Shown here: in pieces, positions 9,990 through 17,982 of the stretch | How the letters are laid out: every line of letters starts with the position of its first letter | Position numbering within the stretch: position 1 is the stretch's first letter | Notes under the pieces: generated by a model | What the model was told of the DNA's origin: nothing | Seen by the model: only the letters and a program-made list of their open reading frames with translations | The model's database searches: none | Position numbers and translations under genes: made by a program | Assembly (NCBI RefSeq): GCF_019837165.1 | Contig: NZ_JAGYHC010000001.1 | Span: 496,001 to 560,000 of the forward strand | Reading direction: 5' to 3' | From: Virgibacillus sp. NKC19-3 | GTDB taxonomy: Bacteria; Bacillota; Bacilli; Bacillales; Amphibacillaceae | Length of the DNA: 64,000 bases

Positions 9990-11240
9990 GTGAATCGGAG
10001 GTCTTCATTTAATTTGTCTGCTGTAATTATAACGATTGTAATTGCAGAATTGGTGTTGTCACTATTATTTATCAAAACGGATCCGTCATTTTTAATGAAA
10101 GGGTTAAACAATGTGGCAACACAAGATTACATGCCAAAGGAAACATCACCGGAGATAGAGGACAACATACAAGAAGGAAAACAGGACAACGAAACGGCGG
10201 AGGAATTACAACCACCTTCTGAAAAGGAACAAAAGACGTCTCAAGCTGCACTCTGGGATCCAGAAATAGCAGAAGGATCCTCTTATTATTACGTTGAGGA
10301 TGATATGTTGTGGCATAACGTCACCGACGATGAAGGAGGTTCATTTATTTATGGACCGGTGCCTGATTTCATGTCAGAAGGTGAAAAATATTACAGTCCA
10401 AATGGCAGTACGTTTTTTAGTTCGGAGGGAGAAGAAGAAGGAACAGCATATCAATACTTTGAAATTTTACCGCTAAATACAGAAACATCGTATACGGCAG
10501 AACAGTTGAATCAGTATATTGAAAATCATATCCCGGAAGCGTATCGAAATGAAATGGATGGCTCTGGCCCTCTTGCTACACTTGGAGATGAATTTATCGC
10601 AGCACAAAATCAATATGGTGTTAATGCACTTTATTTGTTGGCACATGCTATTCATGAGAGTGCATGGGGGAGCAGTAGCATCGCACAAACGAAATATAAT
10701 TTGTTCGGCTTTGGTGCGTTTGATAGTGACCCTTATAATGGTGCAAAGAAATTCGATTCCTACCAGGATGGCATTAACCATGTTGCCCAATATGTGGCTC
10801 ATCAGTATCAAGACCCGCAAGGAACTCATTATCATGGAGCCATGCTCGGAAATAAAACAGCAGGTATGAACGCGAAATATGCTACCGATCCCTTGTGGGG
10901 CCAACAGATTGCCGGATACATGTACCGAATTGATAAGGCACTTGGTGAAAAAGATTTTGGCAAGTATCATTCCGACGCGTATAAACTTGCGGTATCAACG
11001 GTAAATGCGCCATTGAACGTGAGGGCTCAACCCTCCGCTTCCGATAGTAACGACATCTCCTATAATCTTCCTAGTAGTGGAGCCGCTATGATCGTTTCAG
11101 GTCAGGTAAGCAACGATGATGGTACATGGTATGAAATCTTTTCGGACCAGTCTAATTTTCTTAATAGAGAAACAGCCTATATCTACCACGATGGGCCCCA
11201 AGGCATGCTTTCCGAAATTGTAAGTGTTGCCGGAGAATAA
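9990..11240 (+). CDS. Membrane-anchored glucosaminidase-domain protein with SH3 domain
   Basis: Probable peptidoglycan endo-beta-N-acetylglucosaminidase (LytG/Atl-type). An N-terminal hydrophobic segment (about 10-30) acts as signal anchor, followed by an acidic linker (45-85) and the glucosaminidase domain (about 180-320) with the AHAIHESAWGSS motif carrying the catalytic Glu and the YNLFGFGA segment. A C-terminal SH3-like stretch (about 330-416) begins NAPLNVRAQPSA. GTG start, set by AAAGGAG 7 bases upstream. It ends just before a very strong terminator, so it is probably monocistronic. Confidence 0.87.
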   Translation: MNRRSSFNLSAVIITIVIAELVLSLLFIKTDPSFLMKGLNNVATQDYMPKETSPEIEDNIQEGKQDNETAEELQPPSEKEQKTSQAALWDPEIAEGSSYYYVEDDMLWHNVTDDEGGSFIYGPVPDFMSEGEKYYSPNGSTFFSSEGEEEGTAYQYFEILPLNTETSYTAEQLNQYIENHIPEAYRNEMDGSGPLATLGDEFIAAQNQYGVNALYLLAHAIHESAWGSSSIAQTKYNLFGFGAFDSDPYNGAKKFDSYQDGINHVAQYVAHQYQDPQGTHYHGAMLGNKTAGMNAKYATDPLWGQQIAGYMYRIDKALGEKDFGKYHSDAYKLAVSTVNAPLNVRAQPSASDSNDISYNLPSSGAAMIVSGQVSNDDGTWYEIFSDQSNFLNRETAYIYHDGPQGMLSEIVSVAGE

Positions 11241-11264
11241 GGCGTTATTCCTTGTTTGAAATGA

Positions 11265-11313
11265 AAAGAAGCTAGCAAGCATACATTCAGGATGCTTGCT
11301 AGCTTCTTTCTAT
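11265..11313 (+). terminator. Strong terminator after the glucosaminidase gene
   Basis: A perfect 18-bp inverted repeat (11265-11282 with 11292-11309), loop of 9 bases, right arm ending CTTCTTTCT. It starts 25 bases after the stop codon at 11240. Confidence 0.8.
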
Positions 11314-11355
11314 GAGCCTCCAATTAATATATTTTATGATTTATGAAAAAAACAG

Positions 11356-11417
11356 TTGACATTTATTTCCCTATGGCATATATTATAACCAAACGCCTAA
11401 AGTTTGCCCAAGGTAAA
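11356..11417 (+). promoter_or_regulatory. Manganese-uptake promoter with MntR operator
   Basis: TTGACA (11356-11361), 17 bases, TATATT (11379-11384), then TTTGCCCAAGGTAAA (11403-11417), which matches the Bacillus MntR operator TTTGCCTNRGGNAAA almost fully. The operator lies at about +12 to +26, where a bound repressor would block transcription of the mntABCD genes 350 bases downstream. Confidence 0.75.
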
Positions 11418-11765
11418 TTTTTTTAAAAATGGGAAGTTCTTGTTGACAAAGGAAAATCGGATTTATATTTTTTGAAAATTAAGTAAAATTTGGTTTTCTG
11501 ATCCGACTATTTAGCCCTGTAGTGGGAACGCTCAACCTCCTTAAGATGAGTTGTCTTTAGGCTTAGGATCTTTATTTTTTTTAGGTATTTTTTTGCCCTA
11601 ACCCAATTTTTGTTGTGAAGGGAAAGAGAGGAGGAGATATAGGAGAAATGTAATGAATTCTCATTCGCTTTCGCATTCATTATATATATGAATTGTATGT
11701 CATGTTTGAAATGACTTCTTAAAAGAACGTTTTCGCATCAAAATTACTGAAGTGGAGGAAAAGAG
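11418..11765 (+). other. Long untranslated leader of the Mn transporter operon
   Basis: No gene is seen. A second promoter-like pair, TTGACA (11443-11448) and TATTTT (11466-11471), lies inside. There is an inverted repeat TCGGAT (about 11457) with ATCCGA (about 11501), and a small stem around 11529-11552. A purine-rich stretch (about 11616-11645) precedes imperfect ATGAAT/ATTCAT repeats near 11652-11681. I looked for the yybP-ykoY manganese riboswitch and other known leader motifs and found no convincing match. Confidence 0.5.
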
Positions 11766-12755
11766 ATGTTAAAGAAAAAATTGTGGATATTGGGAGTATT
11801 ATTTGTTTTGATTCTAACGTTGGCAATTGGTTGCAGCCAGGAACAAAGCGGTGAGGAAGCAGAAGCGCAGGATGATGCTGAAGCAGAAGAGCAGAGTGAA
11901 GGAGATGGGAATGGTGAAAAAATTAACGTTGTAACAACTATTGCGCAGATCGGGGAGCCTCTATCGGTTATTGGTGGAGATCGTGTGGAGGTTGAAAGTT
12001 TAATGGGACCTGGCGTAGATCCACACGTATATAACGCAACGCAGGGGGATATTTCAACGATGGATGGAGCGGATGTTGTTTTTTATAGCGGGTTAAATTT
12101 GGAAGCGAACATGGTTGATATGTTTGAAGAAATATCGCAGTCAAAACCAGTTCTTGGCATAGCGGAAACGCTCCCGGAAGACGCATTATTTGAAGACGAG
12201 GAAGGGGAAGTCGACCCACATGTTTGGTTTGACCTGGCCCTTTGGCAAGATGCTCTGGACGCTGCGGTTGAAGAACTAAAGGAATATTCTCCTGAAGATG
12301 CAGATTACTTTGAGGAAAATAAGCAAGAGTACTTTGCTGAAATAGATGAAGTCAAAGAAGATGCCCAAAAGTTACAGGATATTCCAGAAGATCAAAGAGT
12401 ATTAGTAACAGCACATGATGCTTTCGGGTATTTCGCGGATATGCATGATATGGAAGTAGTAGGACTTCAAGGGATAAGCACGGAAGATGAGATTGGTGTT
12501 TCCGATATTAATAATACCATTGAGACATTAATTGAATATGAGGTTCCTGCCATTTTTGTAGAATCGAGTGTGAACCAAGATTCGATTAATGCTGTCATTG
12601 AAGGAGCTGAAAGCGAAGGCGTGGACGTAGAATTAGGCGGTGAACTTTTTTCTGATGCGATGGGCGAACCGGGATCTGAAGAAGGTACATATACAGGAAT
12701 GTACCGTCATAATGTAAATACGATTTATGAAGCATTGAACGGAGGAACGGAGTAA
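11766..12755 (+). CDS. mntA: Manganese/zinc ABC transporter substrate-binding lipoprotein
   Basis: Extracellular metal-binding component of an ABC importer (cluster A-1, like MntA, PsaA, TroA). Signal peptide with lipobox LAIGC (Cys23), then a strongly acidic linker of about 30 residues typical of halotolerant species. The metal-site segments are visible: His in GVDPHVYN, His in EVDPHVWFD, Glu in IFVESSVN, and a late Asp near LFSDAMG. The 329-residue length is normal. First gene of mntABCD (1-base gap to the ATPase) and preceded by an MntR operator, which favours manganese over zinc. Confidence 0.9.
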   Translation: MLKKKLWILGVLFVLILTLAIGCSQEQSGEEAEAQDDAEAEEQSEGDGNGEKINVVTTIAQIGEPLSVIGGDRVEVESLMGPGVDPHVYNATQGDISTMDGADVVFYSGLNLEANMVDMFEEISQSKPVLGIAETLPEDALFEDEEGEVDPHVWFDLALWQDALDAAVEELKEYSPEDADYFEENKQEYFAEIDEVKEDAQKLQDIPEDQRVLVTAHDAFGYFADMHDMEVVGLQGISTEDEIGVSDINNTIETLIEYEVPAIFVESSVNQDSINAVIEGAESEGVDVELGGELFSDAMGEPGSEEGTYTGMYRHNVNTIYEALNGGTE

Positions 12756-12756
12756 C

Positions 12757-13494
12757 ATGGCGCAAACAGTAATTAATGTAGAGAACCTGGCTGCCTCTTA
12801 CCAGAAAAATACGGTACTGCACGATGTGAATTTTGAAGTAGGGGGCGGAACGTTAACAGGGATTGTTGGTCCGAATGGTGCGGGTAAGTCGACCTTATTA
12901 AAGACAATGCTGGATCTTCATCCCTCCTTAACGGGTTCTGTGACATTTTTCAATTTACCATTAAAGAAAGCGAAAAAGAGAATTGGTTATGTGCCACAGC
13001 GGGGTTCTGTTGATTGGGATTTTCCAACAGATGCATTAGATGTTGTAACAATGGGGATTTACGGGCAAATAGGATGGCTTAAGTGGCCATCCCGTTTGCA
13101 TAAAGAAAAGGCATATGAAGCGTTATCTAAAATGGGCATGGCAGACTATGCCCACAGGCAAATCAGCCAGCTTTCCGGTGGGCAACAGCAGCGTGTATTT
13201 TTGGCACGTGCTTTGGTGCAACAAGCAGATTTATACTTCATGGATGAACCATTGGCAGGTGTGGATGCAGCAACAGAACGCGCCATCATGACCATTCTTC
13301 AAGAATTAAAATCGATGGGCAAAACAGTAATGGTCGTTCATCATGACTTGCAAACGGTAGATGAATATTTTGATTATGTTCTATTGTTAAATCGAACGGT
13401 AATCAACCATGGAAAAACAGAACACGCCTTTACAAAAGAGAATATTTCAAATGCCTATGGAGGAAATATGCGCTGGATGGGAGAGGGTAGTTAA
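12757..13494 (+). CDS. mntB: Manganese ABC transporter ATP-binding protein
   Basis: Cytoplasmic ATPase that powers the metal importer. 245 residues with Walker A GPNGAGKST (about 38-46), Q-loop at VPQRGSVDWDFP, the signature LSGGQQQR, Walker B DLYFMDEP and the H-loop VHHDL. The RGSVDWDFP segment is characteristic of the manganese/zinc cluster. ATG lies one base after the mntA stop; a 1-base gap separates it from mntC. Confidence 0.93.
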   Translation: MAQTVINVENLAASYQKNTVLHDVNFEVGGGTLTGIVGPNGAGKSTLLKTMLDLHPSLTGSVTFFNLPLKKAKKRIGYVPQRGSVDWDFPTDALDVVTMGIYGQIGWLKWPSRLHKEKAYEALSKMGMADYAHRQISQLSGGQQQRVFLARALVQQADLYFMDEPLAGVDAATERAIMTILQELKSMGKTVMVVHHDLQTVDEYFDYVLLLNRTVINHGKTEHAFTKENISNAYGGNMRWMGEGS

Positions 13495-13495
13495 C

Positions 13496-14407
13496 ATGTG
13501 GTCCATTCTCATGAACAGTAACACACAATGGGTATTAGCCAGCTCAGGTGTTCTCGGTATTGCTGCGGGGATCATAGGCTGTATGGCGTATTGGAGGAAG
13601 CAAAGTCTGTTAAGTGATGCTCTAGGACACGCAGCGTTACCTGGTATTGTTATTGCCTTTCTTCTACTTGGGGAGAAAAATCCGCTTGTGTTGACCATAG
13701 GAGCGGCAATTAGTGCTTTAATCGGTGCATTTATCATACAAGGAGTTATTGCTACTACTCGAATAACCGACGATACAGCAATGGGGATGATTCTATCTGT
13801 TTTTTATGGTTTGGGTATTATGCTTCTCACGATTGCTAACCGTATTGGCGGTGGAGGTCAAAGTGGATTGGACAGTTATATCATCGGGCAGGCAGCGGCT
13901 ATGGTAAAATCGGATATCATTACCATGCTAAGCTTGGCATTACTAGTCATTTTAATCGTAGGGATCGGTTTTAAAGAATGGAAAATTTATCTCTTTGACC
14001 CTTCATTTGCAAAAGGGCAAGGGTTATCACTCTTCTGGATGAATGTATTGTATACAGCCGTACTTGTCGTAACGATTGTGATCGGGGTCCAGGCTGTTGG
14101 AGTTATATTAATTTCGGCTTTACTCATTATTCCCTCCGTTAGTGCCCGCTATTGGACCCAGTCTTTTAAAATGATGCTTTTATTATCCGGTCTATTTGGT
14201 GGTGTGGCAGGTGCTGCTGGAACGATTATAAGTACATTAGGTAGCGGACTTCCTACCGGTCCATTTATTGTTATTGTGGCTGCCGCCATGTTTGCAATAT
14301 CCCTTGTTTTTGGGAAGGAAAAAGGTCTACTGATCAACTATTTGCAATTTAAAATACATCAGAAACAGGTAAATATTCATCAGGTTGGAACGAAGGAGGT
14401 GGAGTAA
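13496..14407 (+). CDS. mntC: Manganese ABC transporter permease
   Basis: ABC-3 family membrane subunit. About nine hydrophobic segments over 303 residues. The start ATG at 13496 immediately follows the mntB stop and has a purine-rich ribosome site (GGAGAGGG). A longer reading to 13409 would add about 29 non-membrane residues inside mntB and is rejected. It contains the family stretch LLSDALGHAALPG near the start. It pairs with a second permease at 14408, as in four-gene mnt operons. Confidence 0.91.
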   Translation: MWSILMNSNTQWVLASSGVLGIAAGIIGCMAYWRKQSLLSDALGHAALPGIVIAFLLLGEKNPLVLTIGAAISALIGAFIIQGVIATTRITDDTAMGMILSVFYGLGIMLLTIANRIGGGGQSGLDSYIIGQAAAMVKSDIITMLSLALLVILIVGIGFKEWKIYLFDPSFAKGQGLSLFWMNVLYTAVLVVTIVIGVQAVGVILISALLIIPSVSARYWTQSFKMMLLLSGLFGGVAGAAGTIISTLGSGLPTGPFIVIVAAAMFAISLVFGKEKGLLINYLQFKIHQKQVNIHQVGTKEVE

Positions 14408-15280
14408 GTGACGTATGCAGGATGGATTATATTGACTGCTTCGTTAGTAGGGGTGTCCTGTGGTTTAATTGGTGTATTTTTAATACTGAGAAGAATGGCG
14501 ATGATGGCTGACTCGATAAGTCACACGGTTCTTTTAGGTATCGTCATTGCTTTTCTTATTACACGTGAATTAAGTGGACCACATATGCTTATCGGCGCCA
14601 TATTGGCAGGGTTACTCACAGCCTTTCTAGTACAGTGGCTTCATTCATTGGATATTCAGCAACATGCATCCATGGGTATTGTGTTTACGACTTTGTTTGC
14701 CATCGGTGTTATTCTAATAGCGACTTCTGTGGGAAATGCTCATCTTGATGTACAGCATGCGTTAATGGGTGAGATTACCTTTATACCATGGAATACGATT
14801 TACTTCCCTCTTATTGGTGATATTCCGCAAGCTACTATGTTATTAGCTATTGCTTTCGTTGTCGTTCTGTTTTTTATTATCGCTTTTTATAAAGAATGGA
14901 AAATTACATCGTTTGATCCAGCGCTCGCGGCAAGTTTGGGAATTCCTGTGTTATTGATGCACTATTTATATATGGGACTTGTTTCGATTACGACGGTTGC
15001 CGCTTTTGATAGTGTTGGTGCCATTATGGTTGTTGCCATGTTAATTACACCTGCTGCTTCTGCTTATCTCTGGACAGATAAACTTTCCATCATGCTCGTC
15101 TTAAGCAGTGCATTTGGGGTAGTATCTGCTATTAGCGGATATTATATAGCTACATGGATTGATACATCTATTTCAGGGTCAATGGCATTTGCGACGGGAG
15201 TGGTATTTTTTGTTAGTTTTATCTTTTCTCCGAAACATGGATTTATTTCAAAATATGTTCGGCCGGTGAAAGAAGCTTAA
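14408..15280 (+). CDS. mntD: Manganese ABC transporter permease, second subunit
   Basis: Second ABC-3 permease, 290 residues, eight or nine hydrophobic segments, with the paralogous family motif MMADSISHTVLLG. GTG start fixed by AAGGAGGTGG seven bases upstream, overlapping the end of mntC with no gap. Two non-identical permeases with one ATPase and one lipoprotein is the B. subtilis mntABCD arrangement. No clear terminator follows; the mntR-like gene begins 164 bases on. Confidence 0.91.
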   Translation: MTYAGWIILTASLVGVSCGLIGVFLILRRMAMMADSISHTVLLGIVIAFLITRELSGPHMLIGAILAGLLTAFLVQWLHSLDIQQHASMGIVFTTLFAIGVILIATSVGNAHLDVQHALMGEITFIPWNTIYFPLIGDIPQATMLLAIAFVVVLFFIIAFYKEWKITSFDPALAASLGIPVLLMHYLYMGLVSITTVAAFDSVGAIMVVAMLITPAASAYLWTDKLSIMLVLSSAFGVVSAISGYYIATWIDTSISGSMAFATGVVFFVSFIFSPKHGFISKYVRPVKEA

Positions 15281-15444
15281 TTTGACTATATTTTGGGGAG
15301 AAATTGACAAAATTTAAATCGTTGAAGTGGTGCTTGCACCTATCTAGGTTATGGAAGAGGGTGATTGTTCGTTCCCCTCCTCCAATCACCCAACTATAAA
15401 ATGCAGATCTTCTATTCATTTGAAACGAAGAGGAGGAACCCAAC

Positions 15445-15885
15445 ATGCTCACCCCCAAGCGGGCGTATTACTTAGAAAATATATATATATTAATGGAGGA
15501 AAAAGGATACGCAAGAGCAGCGGATATTGCAATAATACTTGATGTTACCCAATCTTCCGTAACAAGAATGCTACAGAAACTTGATGAGGAAGGGTTAGGA
15601 ATTTATGAGAAACATCGGGGTTTTGCCCTTACTCCCAATGGTAAAAAGTTAGGCAAAGCCTTAGTTGAAAAACATGAAATGGTAGAAGGATTTTTACGTA
15701 CGATCGGAGTCCAAGAAAAACATGTCGGTGCAGAAGTGGAAGGAATAAAGCACAATATCAGCAAACATACAACAGATTGCATATCCGATTTCCTGGACTT
15801 TTTTGTTGAAAATCCCCATATTAAGGAATCGTATATGAAATACAAGACGGAAACTAAAGTTGGTAATAAAGATAGTGCAGGTTAA
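15445..15885 (+). CDS. mntR: DtxR-family regulator, MntR homologue with altered metal site
   Basis: DNA-binding metal sensor, 146 residues, winged HTH N-terminus (ARAADIAIILDVTQSSVTRMLQKL) and dimer/metal domain. It aligns with B. subtilis MntR without gaps through residue 103. Of the six known Mn(II) ligands, Glu11, His77, Glu99 and His103 are kept, but Asp8 is Tyr and Glu102 is Lys. The metal-binding mode should therefore differ. Good ribosome site (GAGGAGG) before ATG. It sits behind mntABCD, whose promoter carries an MntR-type operator, so it is the natural candidate repressor unless another mntR lies elsewhere. Confidence 0.85.
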   Translation: MLTPKRAYYLENIYILMEEKGYARAADIAIILDVTQSSVTRMLQKLDEEGLGIYEKHRGFALTPNGKKLGKALVEKHEMVEGFLRTIGVQEKHVGAEVEGIKHNISKHTTDCISDFLDFFVENPHIKESYMKYKTETKVGNKDSAG

Positions 15886-16011
15886 GTAAGGACATGTTTC
15901 CTTTTCACTTTCCAAGCACAAGATTCACTTTACTACTGGCGATAAGTCACGTTTATCAAGCCTCAGTTACGCCGCTCCTGCGTTTTTGTTCAAATCATCA
16001 AGTTTCTCGTT

Positions 16012-16632
16012 TTATGAATCGGCCATTCTTCCGAGTGGTCCATTTTCATCTATGATTTGCTGCAGTTTATAAACAGAGATTGGAAACATTGGCAGACCAA
16101 CATAACCCGGGGTGATTTCATAGGCCTGAAAATACAGGACAAGCACTTTATCTGAGATGTAAAAGTCCTGATCAGGAGAAATACCGGGGAACTCACTCAG
16201 TAGCTGAATGTCTCTTGCATGGATTTGCTTCTGTACTAGTTGGGAGAGAGTGTCGATGTAATTGCTACCAGGTCTGAACAATTCTTGAAGTGTGTAATTT
16301 TTCCCTGATTGTGTGTCAAAGGTCAATGACTTCATAAGTGTAAGCCCATGTGCATATTGGTATGCAATTGCGTAATTGCTTAGTGTCAGGCTAAGGATAT
16401 TCCGCTCATTTGTTTTAATCTCAAATGTACCGATCATTTCTGTGAATGCACTGGCTCTTTGCTGTTCGTATTGCTGATGGACCAGAAATTGCATAAGTTG
16501 AATAATCGTTTGATTAATATTTTGCTGTACATGCTGATCTTGCAAGCCGACAACAGCCGGGTAGTAAATCGTTGTACCTTGCTGTTTGATAACCATCGTT
16601 TGTATTGCGACAGGTAATGCAGGTGTGACCAT
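16012..16632 (-). CDS. DUF3298-domain protein, function unknown
   Basis: About 206 residues, no signal peptide and no membrane segment. It starts VTPALPVAIQTMVIKQQG and contains a repeated-strand region with YQYAHGLTLMKSLTFDTQSGK, typical of DUF3298 (found also in RsiV-like anti-sigma proteins), here without any sigma-binding N-terminus. ATG at 16632 is preferred because AAAGG is about 9 bases upstream; the ATG at 16641 touches that site. Cytoplasmic location is unusual for this domain, which is mostly extracytoplasmic. Neighbours give no clear role. Confidence 0.65.
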   Translation of the reverse strand: MVTPALPVAIQTMVIKQQGTTIYYPAVVGLQDQHVQQNINQTIIQLMQFLVHQQYEQQRASAFTEMIGTFEIKTNERNILSLTLSNYAIAYQYAHGLTLMKSLTFDTQSGKNYTLQELFRPGSNYIDTLSQLVQKQIHARDIQLLSEFPGISPDQDFYISDKVLVLYFQAYEITPGYVGLPMFPISVYKLQQIIDENGPLGRMADS

Positions 16633-16774
16633 TTCATCCATCCTTTACATAAGTGTATATTATAACCTATGCAAGAATTGGAATTATGACCTGTGTGCAT
16701 TGGATTGCGTGTAATTAACAAATTAGAGATGAAATAGATTGAAGTTGATGGCCGGTAAGGATAAATCATTCATG

Positions 16775-16801
16775 TTGACATACCCTATATGGGTATATTA
16801 T
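16775..16801 (+). promoter_or_regulatory. Promoter with CsoR-like operator (distal, P1)
   Basis: TTGACA (16775-16780) is followed directly by TACCCTATATGGGTA (16781-16795), a near-perfect palindrome in the spacer, and a poorly spaced TATTAT (16796-16801). Same 15-base class as the sites at 5775, 16893 and 19554. It faces the OsmC and glutaredoxin genes. Confidence 0.6.
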
Positions 16802-16892
16802 GCTAGGTTTACCTGCTGAAAAGTAATCTTTAACTCATTTCAGAGTTTCAAAGGGTCTTCTCGAATCAAAAATAAAAATTTCCCCTTTAAAA

Positions 16893-16911
16893 TACACATC
16901 GGGGGTATAAT
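16893..16911 (+). promoter_or_regulatory. Second CsoR-like operator with -10 box (proximal, P2)
   Basis: TACACATCGGGGGTA (16893-16907) runs into TATAAT (16906-16911), the same overlap seen at copB. The left half is degenerate. No strong -35 is visible. Start of transcription would be near 16918, giving a short leader to the AGGAGG at 16935. Confidence 0.5.
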
Positions 16912-16949
16912 AATATGAAAGAAGAATTAAAAATAGGAGGGCAATGTAA

Positions 16950-17045
16950 ATGACAAATAAAATATGTAACCTACATGACATAACATGTAGGCATTTGCGT
17001 GAACTATATTATAGAAGTAAAAGCATAGGTAACTATTATTATTAG
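16950..17045 (+). CDS. Small ORF, 31 residues, upstream of osmC
   Basis: ATG at 16950 lies 9 bases after a perfect AGGAGG (16935-16940), giving a 31-residue product (begins MTNKICNLHDITCRHLRELYY). Two cysteines and two histidines lie within residues 6-15. The stop codon overlaps the start of the osmC ribosome site, so translation is probably coupled. Just before it is a start-stop pair, ATG-TAA (16944-16949), and a 12-codon frame from 16915 ends in an ATGA overlap. The body includes a perfect hairpin, CCTACATG / CATGTAGG (16970-16991). No family is recognised; it could be a small metal-binding protein or a regulatory leader. Confidence 0.45.
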   Translation: MTNKICNLHDITCRHLRELYYRSKSIGNYYY

Positions 17046-17055
17046 GAGTGAAATC

Positions 17056-17508
17056 ATGGCTGATGTAAAAACAAATGTAAAGACTGTTTGGAATGGAGAC
17101 ACAAAAGGTAACGGAAGTATGAAAGCTAATTATCTAAATACGAAGATAGCGATACCTGAATCCTCAGGCGGTACCGGAGAAGGTACAGATCCGAAAGAAT
17201 TACTTGTAACTTCTGCGGCAGCCTGTTATACAATGACGCTTGTCGCTATGCTCGAAGCAAGAAAACTGCCTGTCGATCAATTCACGATGAACTCGGAAGG
17301 GACCAATTCGAGGGAAGAAGGATTTCAAATTATACATTATCCTTATATTATTTTGTCAGCTAATGCAACAGAAAAGGATATTCAGTCAGTGAATAGAGCA
17401 TTTACATCCGCAGATAAGGGGTGTGCAGTCGGAAATATGTTAAAGAAAGCAGATGTTCAAATTGATATTGTAGGAAATGTATCTGTAGAATTTGGGGAAG
17501 AAGGTTAG
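17056..17508 (+). CDS. OsmC/Ohr-family protein
   Basis: Cytoplasmic thiol-peroxidase-like fold of 150 residues. Both family cysteines are present: Cys57 in AAACYTM and Cys123 in DKGCAVGN, the pair that reduces organic peroxides or reacts with sulfur species in this family. ATG is preceded by AGGAGTG. It sits between a small ORF and a glutaredoxin-like gene behind two CsoR-like operators, which suggests a response to copper or reactive sulfur/thiol stress. Substrate not identifiable from sequence. Confidence 0.87.
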   Translation: MADVKTNVKTVWNGDTKGNGSMKANYLNTKIAIPESSGGTGEGTDPKELLVTSAAACYTMTLVAMLEARKLPVDQFTMNSEGTNSREEGFQIIHYPYIILSANATEKDIQSVNRAFTSADKGCAVGNMLKKADVQIDIVGNVSVEFGEEG

Positions 17509-17591
17509 TTAAAAGAGCGGTTTAAAATAAAAGATTAATTCGTATCGAACAATGGAATGTGCATTTGTAAACGAAAGGAGATGAGGTTAAA

Positions 17592-17870
17592 ATGAAGAAC
17601 TATCATCTAGAGATCTATACCAGGCCCACTTGCTCTGATTGCCAAGATTTGAAGAAATTTCTGCAGGCTCAACGTATTCCTCATAAAGAATATGATTTAA
17701 CAAAACAACCATCAAAAGAAAAAGATCTTATCAAGATAACAGGAAGTAGAATCGTTCCGGGCCTTGTATTTTCTCAAGACTCCCTCTTGGGCTTAGTGAG
17801 AAAACCGAAAAGTATGATAGGGTTTGAGAGGAATAAGGATGAAATTAAGAAATTATTACATGTAAAGTAG
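17592..17870 (+). CDS. Glutaredoxin-like protein with CSDC active site
   Basis: 92-residue thioredoxin-fold protein, cytoplasmic. It begins with the strand LEIYTRPTCSDC, redox pair Cys14 and Cys17, and a TGSRIVPGLVF segment in place of the usual TVP cis-Pro loop. The C-terminal helix is basic and carries LLGLVRKPKSMIGFE. It follows osmC with an 83-base gap and AAAGGAG ribosome site, likely in the same transcript. In a Bacillaceae that uses bacillithiol, it could be a bacilliredoxin- or NrdH-like disulfide exchanger; which one is not decided. Confidence 0.8.
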   Translation: MKNYHLEIYTRPTCSDCQDLKKFLQAQRIPHKEYDLTKQPSKEKDLIKITGSRIVPGLVFSQDSLLGLVRKPKSMIGFERNKDEIKKLLHVK

Positions 17871-17908
17871 CTGACATCATTTAGGAATAGTTTTTTTAAA
17901 CTAAAAAA

Positions 17909-17928
17909 TACCCTACCTATGTACGGTA
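17909..17928. promoter_or_regulatory. Inverted repeat upstream of the MFS gene, possible operator
   Basis: TACCCTAC-CTAT-GTACGGTA is an 8-bp inverted repeat with one mismatch, just upstream of TTGACA (17935-17940). A convincing -10 is not seen. The regulator is unknown; it shares only the TACCC half with the CsoR-like set and its spacing differs. Confidence 0.35.
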
Positions 17929-17982
17929 ATTTAATTGACAACCAGAAAAATCGTTAAAACGCAATATTGGAGGAATATCATT

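Noticed and set aside
11511-11580. Manganese riboswitch (yybP-ykoY) or T-box in the mntA leader
   Set aside because: None of the conserved loops could be found; only generic stems are present.
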